Shown here piece after piece: positions 57,257 through 64,000 of a stretch of DNA of 64,000 nucleotides. Position 1 is the stretch's first letter. Each line of letters starts with the position of its first letter. The translations under genes were made by a program, and so were the position numbers. This DNA comes from Chthoniobacterales bacterium. GTDB taxonomy: Bacteria; Verrucomicrobiota; Verrucomicrobiia; Chthoniobacterales; UBA10450. Location of the stretch: positions 31,799 to 95,798 of the forward strand of contig JAICMR010000001.1 in assembly GCA_025929155.1 (NCBI GenBank), in the 5' to 3' direction. The notes under the pieces were generated by a model, which was given only the letters and a program-made list of their open reading frames with translations, was not told the origin of the DNA and made no database searches.

Positions 57257-58507
57257 ATGAATCGCAGAGTCGTCATCACCGGCATGGGCGTAGTCACGCC
57301 CGTCGGCCAGGAGCTGGAAACGTTCTGGAGCAACCTTCTCCGGGGCCACAGCGGGATCGGCCCAATCACGCGCTTCGACACGACCGGCTACGATTCGAGG
57401 ATCGCCGGCGAAGTGCGCAACTTGGACGCCAAGTCTGTATTTAATAATCCGAAGGATCACAACCGGACTGACCGCTTTACTCATTTGGCGATGGCCTGCG
57501 CGAAGAGCGCGATGCGCGACTGCGGGGTCGATCTTGAGAAGTTGGATCGGACCCGTTTCGGCGTGCTCGCCAGCACCGGAATCGGCGGACTCAAGACGCT
57601 CGAAGACCAGCACTCCGCCCTTGTTAACAAAGGTCCCGGCCGCGTCTCCGCATTCACCATTCCGATGCTCATCGGCAACATGGCGAGCGGCGCCATCTCG
57701 ATGGAATTTGGTCTGCAAGGTCCGAACCTCTGCATCGTCACTGCCTGCGCCGCTTCGAATAACGCGGTCGGCGAAGCCTGGCGCATTATTAAATTCGGCG
57801 ATGCCGACATGTTCATCGCGGGCGGTTCGGAAGCGTCGATCATCCCCGTGGGCCTCGCAGGCTTTTCCGCCATGAAAGCGTTGAGCACACGCAACGACGA
57901 GCCGGAACGCGCCTCGCGTCCCTTCGACAAAGATCGTGACGGGTTCGTGATCGCCGAAGGCGGCGGCATGATTGTGCTCGAGGAACTCGAACACGCCAAA
58001 GCCCGCGGCGCGAAAATCTACTGCGAGATTGCCGGCTACGGATTGAGTGGCGACGCCTACCACATGACCGCGCCGCCGCCCAATGGCGAAGGCGCCGCCC
58101 GCGCCATGAAAATGGCGCTCGACCATGCCGGCCTGGCGCCCGAGCAGGTCGATTATCTGAATGCTCACGCAACCTCGACCGGCCTCGGCGATATTTGCGA
58201 AACCCGCGCCATCAAATCGGTTTTCGGCAATCACGCTCAGACCGGCGGGTTGACGATCAGCTCCACGAAATCGATGACCGGCCACTTGTTAGGCGGCTCC
58301 GGCGCGATCGAGTTGACCGCCTGCGCCCTCGCCATTCGCGATGGAAAAATCCCGCCCACGATTAATCTCGATCACCCCGATCTCGAGTGCGATCTCGACT
58401 ACACGCCGCACGTGATGCGCGAGAAAGAAGTGAACGTCGCCGTGAACAATTCATTCGGATTCGGCGGACATAACGCGACGATCGTGGTGACGAAATTTGA
58501 AGAGTGA
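57257..58507 (+). CDS. fabF: Beta-ketoacyl-ACP synthase II
   Basis: RRVVITGMGVVTPVG, CIVTACAASNNAVGEAWRII active-site Cys, NAHATSTGLGD, NNSFGFGGHNA. Confidence 0.97.
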   Translation: MNRRVVITGMGVVTPVGQELETFWSNLLRGHSGIGPITRFDTTGYDSRIAGEVRNLDAKSVFNNPKDHNRTDRFTHLAMACAKSAMRDCGVDLEKLDRTRFGVLASTGIGGLKTLEDQHSALVNKGPGRVSAFTIPMLIGNMASGAISMEFGLQGPNLCIVTACAASNNAVGEAWRIIKFGDADMFIAGGSEASIIPVGLAGFSAMKALSTRNDEPERASRPFDKDRDGFVIAEGGGMIVLEELEHAKARGAKIYCEIAGYGLSGDAYHMTAPPPNGEGAARAMKMALDHAGLAPEQVDYLNAHATSTGLGDICETRAIKSVFGNHAQTGGLTISSTKSMTGHLLGGSGAIELTACALAIRDGKIPPTINLDHPDLECDLDYTPHVMREKEVNVAVNNSFGFGGHNATIVVTKFEE

Positions 58508-58575
58508 TCCGCAACCGCGGAGCTCTTCGAGCGAACCGGACGGCTTCAAAAGTCTGAACCCTTCGCGAGGAATAG

Positions 58576-58660
58576 TGTCGGGTGAGAGTGGGCGTCTCGC
58601 CCCAGGTTCCGGCGTCTCGCCGGAACGAACTTCGGTCTTTCTGAGAGCTCGCGCGCAGTG
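58576..58660. repeat. Degenerate family B-like element
   Basis: gggcgtctcgccccaggttccggcgtctcgccggaacgaacttcgg; shares gccggaacgaacttc-like core with other copies. Confidence 0.5.
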
Positions 58661-58663
58661 CCT

Positions 58664-58786
58664 CGTCCTATCGTGCCGCAGCGCGCGAAGTGCCTCGGGA
58701 TCTCACAGATCGTATACTTAGCTCGTTAGGCGAACCCAGCGGCGAGCCGCGCGCGATCCCTCGCCATCGGCGCGACTCGGGATGAC
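58664..58786. repeat. Palindromic element, family A, containing one TCGTTAGGC
   Basis: cgtcctatcgtgccgcagcgcgcgaagtgcctcgggatc ... gatccctcgccatcggcgcgactcgggatgac. Confidence 0.75.
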
Positions 58787-58815
58787 AGATCAGGTTTTCA
58801 CGCTCTTGTTGAGTC

Positions 58816-59028
58816 ATGCCGGAGATGGGGAAAATGCTGGTCGTGCTCGGAGGCATCATCGTGCTTCTCGGGCTCGTGCTCTGGAGCGGGTTCGGCGGAA
58901 GCTGGTTCGGAAGATTGCCCGGCGATATTCGGGTCGAGCGCGGCCACTCATCGTTCTACTTCCCGATCGTCACCTGCATCATCATCAGCATTTTGCTCAG
59001 TCTCGTGCTTTCGTTTTTCCGTCGTTAG
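58816..59028 (+). CDS. DUF2905-like small membrane protein
   Basis: GKMLVVLGGIIVLLGLVLW...GRLPGDIRVERGHSSFYFPIVTCIIISILLSL; stop TAG is inside a TCGTTAGGC motif. Confidence 0.82.
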   Translation: MPEMGKMLVVLGGIIVLLGLVLWSGFGGSWFGRLPGDIRVERGHSSFYFPIVTCIIISILLSLVLSFFRR

Positions 59029-59031
59029 GCG

Positions 59032-59733
59032 ATGGCGGGCGTAAAGGAACTCCAGGCAAAGCTGGATCGGCATGTGGCGCGGTTGCGCAACTGCCGACGC
59101 TGTCCTCTGATGCATCCGCCGCCAGTGTCAGGCGCCGCGGTCATGAGCCGGATTTTGCTCGTGGGCCAGGCGCCGGGGGTGCGCGAGCCCGCTGCGGGGA
59201 AACCCTTTGCCTGGACCGCCGGCCGAACGCTTTTCCGCTGGATCGAAGACGCCACAGGCCTAACGGAAAGTGAAGCGCGGGCGAAGATTTACTTCGCGGC
59301 CGTCTGTCGTTGTTTTCCCGGGAAAGCGCCTGGCGGCAGCGATCGCGTGCCCAATCCGCAGGAGATTGCGAATTGCTCGTCGTGGCTCAGCCGTGAGCTG
59401 GAAATTTTGCGGCCGCAACTGATCCTGCCGGTCGGCAAGCTCGCGATCGCGCAATTCATGGCGGTCGGGAAGCTGGAGGAAATTATCGGGCGCAATTTCC
59501 GGGTCACGCGCGACGGGCGGACTTTTGATCTCGTTCCCTTGCCACATCCTTCCGGGGCGTCACCCTGGCCGAGAATTTCTCCCGGGCGCGAACTCCTCCA
59601 GCGCGCGCTGCAACTGATCGCGGCGCACCCGGCTTTCCAAAGAGGCGTGTCACAAAACTTCCGTCATCCTACGCGAAGTGCAGTTCGCGGAGCGAACGAA
59701 ATGCAGTCGAAGGATCCCGTCGAGTATCCGTGA
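59032..59733 (+). CDS. Uracil-DNA glycosylase superfamily (type 4/5-like)
   Basis: RNCRRCPLMHPPP, ILLVGQAPGVREPAAGKPFAWTAGRTLFRWIE, PLPHPSGASPWPR; C-terminus reads into a repeat. Confidence 0.87.
   Translation: MAGVKELQAKLDRHVARLRNCRRCPLMHPPPVSGAAVMSRILLVGQAPGVREPAAGKPFAWTAGRTLFRWIEDATGLTESEARAKIYFAAVCRCFPGKAPGGSDRVPNPQEIANCSSWLSRELEILRPQLILPVGKLAIAQFMAVGKLEEIIGRNFRVTRDGRTFDLVPLPHPSGASPWPRISPGRELLQRALQLIAAHPAFQRGVSQNFRHPTRSAVRGANEMQSKDPVEYP
59663..59728. repeat. Family A-like repeat at 3' end of the UDG gene
   Basis: gtcatcctacgcgaagtgcagttcgcggagcgaacgaaatgcagtcgaaggatcccg. Confidence 0.7.
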
Positions 59734-59860
59734 CGCGAGCGCGCACGTAGTGCCCTTGCCGGCGAAGTTCTCAACAAGCGCCGCTTTCTGTCGATTCGGC
59801 TGCGCCATGCCCCAGCCCATTTCCTGCTTTCCTCTTTTCCTGATTCATCTTTCTTGCCTC

Positions 59861-60643
59861 ATGCCCGATCGCCTGCGCGTCATCGTCTGGGGAGAAAATG
59901 TGCACGAGCACAAAAATGCCATTGTCAGGCAAATTTATCCCGAGGGCATGCACAACTGCATCGCCGCGGGCCTGCGTGAGGATCGAAAGCTCGAAGTGCA
60001 AACCGCGACCCTGCAGGAACGGCAGCATGGCCTAACGAAAAGCGCGCTGGCCGCGACCGACGTGCTCGTTTGGTGGGGCCACGCCGCGCACGGCCGGGTC
60101 GCCGACAAAGTGGCGGAGCGGGTGCTCAGCCGTATTTGGGAAGGAATGGGTTTTATCGCGCTGCATTCCTCGCACTACTCGAAAGTTTTCAAACGGCTGA
60201 TGGGCACGAGCTGTTCGCTGACATGGCGCGAGGCGGGAGAGCGCGAGCGCCTTTGGGTTTGCCAGCCCGCGCATCCAATCGCGCGCGGGATCGACCGGTT
60301 TATCGAACTTGAGCACACGGAAATGTATGGCGAGCCCTTCGCGATCCCGGCCCCGGATGAAACCGTTTTTCTCTCCTGGTTTGAAGGTGGTGAAGTCTTC
60401 CGGAGCGGCTGCACGTGGCGGCGCGGGAACGGCCGAATTTTCTACTTCCGCCCCGGCCACGAAACCTACCCGATTTATTTTCATCCGATTGTCAGGCAGG
60501 TGCTCCGCAACGCCGTCCGCTGGGCCGCACCGGAGGGCAAATGGATCGATCGCTGCCCGAACGTCCCGATCAAAAAAGCGCGCGAAACGCTGACGCAAAA
60601 GGGCCCGCGCCTGCACAAGGAGGGCGAAGCGGGGTTTCGCTAG
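59861..60643 (+). CDS. ThuA-like trehalose-utilisation family protein
   Basis: MPDRLRVIVWGENVHEHKNAIVRQIYPEGMHNCIAAGLRED; VLVWWGHAAHGRV; GRIFYFRPGHETYPIYFHPIVRQVLRNAVRWA. Confidence 0.9.
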   Translation: MPDRLRVIVWGENVHEHKNAIVRQIYPEGMHNCIAAGLREDRKLEVQTATLQERQHGLTKSALAATDVLVWWGHAAHGRVADKVAERVLSRIWEGMGFIALHSSHYSKVFKRLMGTSCSLTWREAGERERLWVCQPAHPIARGIDRFIELEHTEMYGEPFAIPAPDETVFLSWFEGGEVFRSGCTWRRGNGRIFYFRPGHETYPIYFHPIVRQVLRNAVRWAAPEGKWIDRCPNVPIKKARETLTQKGPRLHKEGEAGFR

Positions 60644-60648
60644 AAGAG

Positions 60649-63036
60649 ATGCCATCGACTCTCCAGCCGCCTCGGCCGCGGCTGCATCGCGGCCGGGTTC
60701 GCGCATCCTGGAAACGGCGCGCGCTCCGGGGACTTTTGCGCCTAACAATTCTCCTGGTCGTCGGCGGTCTCGCGCTCGGGGCTTGGTATTTGGCGCGGAA
60801 AGGTTTTTCTCGGAACTGGCGCAACCTGGTCGTCGCCGAGCTGCAGAAGCGGGGCGTGGAAGCCTCCGTCCGCCGGCTGACGCTCGACCCGTTTCGTGGG
60901 TTAATCGCGCGCGACGTCCGCATCTTTGACTACAAGAACCGCGCCCAGACGCTCGCGGTCGTCAGCGAAATTTCCCTCGATATCAACTATGCGGCGCTCT
61001 TTCATCACCAGCCGTTTCTGAACGCGCTCGATATCCGAAATGGCAATCTGACGATTCCACTGCCCGAGGCAGCCGGCCAGGTGCGCCAGGCCGAGCTGCA
61101 ACATTTCCGCGCGCACGTCTACTTTCCGCCGGAACGGATCGAGGTCTCGCAGGCGGAAGGATATTTCTGCGGCGTTCGCGTTTCGGCGAGCGGACAATTG
61201 GTCAAGCGCGAAGGATATCGTTCGTCGGCGCACGAATCTGCCGAAGAAGCCGCTGCACGTCTGCGGCTCCTGCAAACGCTCGTCACGATGATGCAGCGAT
61301 TCCGTTATCCCGGCGCGGCGCCGGAATTGCAGGTGAAATTTTCCGGCGATCTCTCGCAACTCGAGGATGCGCGAGTCGACGCGAGCCTGCGGGCGAGCGA
61401 AGTGGTGCGGGACACTTATGAGGTGCGGAATCTTCGCGCCACGGCGGAGTGGTCGGATCAAACCCTGGCGATTCCACAGCTCGAGTGGAGCGACTCAGCT
61501 GGGCGCTTTGCCGCGACTGGCGCATGGAGCCGGCGGGATGGCAGGGCGACTTTCCAGGCGCGCTCCACAATCGATCTCAAGCCGTTGTTAGGCAGTTTCG
61601 GCCTCGGAGGTGTCCTCGGCGATCTGGCTTATACGACTCCGCCGCTAATCGAAGCTTCCGGCTCCGGCGCGACCGGTGGCAGCGCAAAGAAATTTGATGT
61701 GATCGGCAGAGCTGCGATTGAGACTTTCAGCTACAAATCCATCCAGTTCGACGGGCTCACCGCCGACTTCGCGTGGGAAGCCGAGCGAATGATGCTACGC
61801 GACCTGCGACTTCGGCATCGCACCGGATTGCTGAGTGCCGACCTGCTGGATGCGCCTAACGACTTTCGCCTGAACGTCGAGAGCGGGATTGCCCCCAGCG
61901 CGCTGCTTCCGCTCGCGCAGCCGGGCACGGCGCGTTTCCTGAAGGAATGGGAGTGGCAGCGTGCACCAAATATCCGCCTAACGATCAAGGGGACCTCCCG
62001 CGATCCTACAACGTGGCACGGCGACGGCGGGTTCGATCTCGGGCCAGCCCGTTTCCGCGGCGTGCGCCTGAATAGCGCGCGTGGCGATCTGCATTTCGGC
62101 GACGGCCTCTACGCGATCCAAAACCTGAAGGTGACACGCGACGAAGGCCAGGGCACCGGTGCGTTTTCCTTCGACACGAAGAAGCAGGAGATCCAAATCG
62201 ATCACGTCGAGACGACGCTAAAGCCGAGCGAGGCGATCATCTGGATCGAGCCGCGCTTTCTCGAGCACGTCGCGCCATATCGGTTCCACCGCACGCCGCG
62301 AGTTTTGGCCAACGGCATCGTTCAGCTCGGCAAGGGGAAGCAGACGCATCTCGAACTGGAAGTCTCGGCGCCGGGCGGCATGGATTACACCTTCATCGAC
62401 AAGGTTCTGCCCTTTGATCGCATCGGCGGCACTCTGCTTTTCACCGATGACCGGCTCCAGATTCTCGGGCTGAAGGGAAAGCTCTTTCAGGGAAATCTCA
62501 CTGGCGGCGCGGACATTTCGCTCGCGCATAATGATCACCACTACACGGCCAACATTGCGGTCGAGAAAGTCGATTTCCCCAGTCTCACCGATCTCTATTT
62601 CAAATATAAGTCGGCTCGCGGCGAACTCAGCGGGAAGTTCGATTTTGGCGGCATCGGCGATCAAAAGCCGGCGCTCCATGGCGCGGGCGAGGTGGAAGTG
62701 CGTAACGGCAACGTCTTCGCAATTCCAATCTTCGGTCCGCTCTCGGAATTGCTCAGCAAATTCTTCACCGGCGCCGGCTACAGCGTCGCGCATGAAGCGA
62801 CCGCGCCGTTCACGATCCGCAACGGCGTCATCCACACCGAGAAGTTTAAAGTCTCCGGCAAGCTGTTTGCGATGATCGGGCATGGCGACATCGACTTCAT
62901 CAGGAACGATCTCGATTTTGATATCCGAATCGACGCGGCCGGGGCGGGCGCGGTGCTCACCCCTCTCTATCAGCTCTTTGAATATCACGGCTCCGGCAGC
63001 CTAACGAAGCCGGTCTGGAAACCGAAGCACCTTTGA
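60649..63036 (+). CDS. AsmA/TamB-like large envelope protein
   Basis: One N-terminal TM then repeated beta-rich AsmA-like segments; C-term FSVAHEATAPFTIRNGVIHTEKFKVSGKLFAMIGHGDIDFI-type region. Start MPSTLQPPRPRLHRG at 60649. Confidence 0.75.
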   Translation: MPSTLQPPRPRLHRGRVRASWKRRALRGLLRLTILLVVGGLALGAWYLARKGFSRNWRNLVVAELQKRGVEASVRRLTLDPFRGLIARDVRIFDYKNRAQTLAVVSEISLDINYAALFHHQPFLNALDIRNGNLTIPLPEAAGQVRQAELQHFRAHVYFPPERIEVSQAEGYFCGVRVSASGQLVKREGYRSSAHESAEEAAARLRLLQTLVTMMQRFRYPGAAPELQVKFSGDLSQLEDARVDASLRASEVVRDTYEVRNLRATAEWSDQTLAIPQLEWSDSAGRFAATGAWSRRDGRATFQARSTIDLKPLLGSFGLGGVLGDLAYTTPPLIEASGSGATGGSAKKFDVIGRAAIETFSYKSIQFDGLTADFAWEAERMMLRDLRLRHRTGLLSADLLDAPNDFRLNVESGIAPSALLPLAQPGTARFLKEWEWQRAPNIRLTIKGTSRDPTTWHGDGGFDLGPARFRGVRLNSARGDLHFGDGLYAIQNLKVTRDEGQGTGAFSFDTKKQEIQIDHVETTLKPSEAIIWIEPRFLEHVAPYRFHRTPRVLANGIVQLGKGKQTHLELEVSAPGGMDYTFIDKVLPFDRIGGTLLFTDDRLQILGLKGKLFQGNLTGGADISLAHNDHHYTANIAVEKVDFPSLTDLYFKYKSARGELSGKFDFGGIGDQKPALHGAGEVEVRNGNVFAIPIFGPLSELLSKFFTGAGYSVAHEATAPFTIRNGVIHTEKFKVSGKLFAMIGHGDIDFIRNDLDFDIRIDAAGAGAVLTPLYQLFEYHGSGSLTKPVWKPKHL

Positions 63037-63067
63037 GGATTACGGAGTGGCAAATGCAGATTTTGCA

Positions 63068-63994
63068 ATGAAGAAGAAGCGCGAGAGGCAGGACAGGCGA
63101 TCGAACAACGATCAAACGCCACTCTGCCCTCGGCGTTCCGAAATCCTTCTCGGCGCGCACATGTCCATCGGCGGCGGGGTGCATCGTGCGATCGAGCGGG
63201 CGCGCTCGATCGAAAGCACTGCCATGCAGATTTTCGTGAAGAACAACATGCAATGGTTCGCACGGCCGTTTGCGCCTAACGAGATTAAGGCGTTTCTCGA
63301 GCACGCCCAACGGCGTGAGCTGGCTGTGGTCTTCGCGCATGCGAATTACCTGATCAACCTCGCGGCGACCAACCCACAGTTTTACGCCAACTCGATCCGC
63401 GCGCTCGCGGAAGAATTAACCCGGGCCGATCAACTCAACCTGCCGTTCCTCGTGCTTCATCCCGGCGCGCATTTGGGCGCGGGCGAAGCAGCCGGACTCG
63501 AGAAAGTGGTGCAGTCGATCGACACCATCTTTCGGAAAATTCCGAAGGTGAAGACCCGGATCGCGCTCGAGACTACGGCCGGCCAGGGCTCCTGTCTCGG
63601 TCACAGGTTCGAACATCTCGCCGACATCATCGCGAATGTGCGCGAACCGGAGCGGCTCTGTGTTTGTCTCGACACCGCTCACGTCTTCGCTGCCGGTTTT
63701 GACCTAACGAGTGAAGCCGGAACGAAGAAGATGTTTCGCGCGTTCGATCGCGTGATCGGGTTGCAACATCTCGTCGCGCTGCACCTGAACGATTCCAAAA
63801 CCGCACGCGGCTCGCGGGTCGATCGTCACGAGCACATCGGAAAGGGCCAGATCGGACTCGAGGCCTTTCGCGTCATCATGCGCGACCGCCGTTTCCGCAA
63901 AATCCCGAAAGTGCTGGAAACGCCGAAAGACAAGAAGCTGCGTGAAGACATCGAGAACATGCAAACGCTCCGCAGCCTGCTCGGGAATCGTTAG
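63068..63994 (+). CDS. nfo: Endonuclease IV (AP endonuclease)
   Basis: LGAHMSIGGGVHRAIERARSIESTAMQIFVKNNMQW, HPGAHLGAGEAAGLEKV, CLDTAHVFAAGFDL, LHLNDSK; stop TAG lies inside TCGTTAGGC. Confidence 0.96.
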   Translation: MKKKRERQDRRSNNDQTPLCPRRSEILLGAHMSIGGGVHRAIERARSIESTAMQIFVKNNMQWFARPFAPNEIKAFLEHAQRRELAVVFAHANYLINLAATNPQFYANSIRALAEELTRADQLNLPFLVLHPGAHLGAGEAAGLEKVVQSIDTIFRKIPKVKTRIALETTAGQGSCLGHRFEHLADIIANVREPERLCVCLDTAHVFAAGFDLTSEAGTKKMFRAFDRVIGLQHLVALHLNDSKTARGSRVDRHEHIGKGQIGLEAFRVIMRDRRFRKIPKVLETPKDKKLREDIENMQTLRSLLGNR

Positions 63995-64000
63995 GCGATC

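Larger units (their letters stand above)
1975..63996. repeat. Dispersed 9-mer TCGTTAGGC/GCCTAACGA (about 66 exact copies by hand count)
   Basis: Start positions: 1975,3954,4919,5797,6813,8237,8400,10062,10733,11313,13163,13470,15359,15785,17321,18165,19206,20357,20866,22564,24585,25465,25587,25976,26449,29187,30095,32749,34377,34712,36346,36587,37489,37767,37820,38387,39444,39885,40516,40938,41250,42281,42849,43718,43816,44159,44918,46364,47210,47700,48242,48589,50670,52140,52710,54560,55072,55665,58723,59022,60030,61854,61976,62999,63274,63988. Counted by eye; a few may be missed. Confidence 0.95.

Noticed and set aside
56495-58285. 596-aa minus-strand ORF
   Set aside because: Antisense across both guaB3-like and fabF, spanning their intergenic gap; shadow ORF.
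11804-59728. Family A/B elements as full insertion sequences
   Set aside because: Elements are only ~70-155 bp and encode no transposase; non-autonomous palindromes fit better.
1975-63996. 9-mer as a CRISPR or tandem repeat
   Set aside because: Copies are dispersed with irregular spacing, too short, in both orientations and embedded in coding sequence.
1975-63996. 9-mer as a Chi- or KOPS-like polar motif
   Set aside because: Orientations are about balanced (31 versus 35) within one window; polar motifs should be skewed. Not fully excluded without the whole genome.
1975-63996. 9-mer as a product of codon bias
   Set aside because: It occurs in multiple frames, both strands, at stop codons and in intergenic DNA.
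1-64000. tRNA, rRNA or prophage genes
   Set aside because: None recognised by eye on either strand; a tRNAscan/Infernal run would be needed to be certain.

Overview
GC-rich 64 kb window from a bacterium that looks PVC-like, probably Verrucomicrobiota. The taxonomy is inferred from a tandem-fused UvrA, an exosortase and the gene content; no database search was run. It holds about 50 genes. The core is a near-complete minus-strand dcw cell-wall/division cluster: mraZ-rsmH-ftsL-ftsI-murE-murF-mraY-murD-LysM-ftsW-murG-murC/murB fusion-ddl-ftsQ-ftsA-ftsZ (52.9 to 32.9 kb). Flanking it are sucA-sufS-sufU, a Tol/TonB cluster, lgt, a ~2040-aa double UvrA, an exosortase, a family-B DNA polymerase, larC, a second ExbB/ExbD/TonB-like set, guaB3-like, fabF and nfo. 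The most striking signal is not a gene. The non-palindromic 9-mer TCGTTAGGC (reverse complement GCCTAACGA) occurs about 66 times exactly by my hand count, about one per kb, where ~0.5 is expected by chance. The two orientations are nearly balanced, it lies inside and between genes, and it has a halo of one-mismatch variants. Density and behaviour resemble the DNA-uptake sequences (DUS/USS) of Neisseriaceae and Pasteurellaceae, so I propose it as a candidate uptake or other genome-wide recognition sequence. The second notable signal is a set of 70-150 bp imperfect palindromic elements, in at least two families. They pepper intergenic regions and are also inserted in frame into uvrA (four sites) and murE, reminiscent of Rickettsia palindromic elements. 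The ddl reading frame appears broken by a 1-nt deletion.
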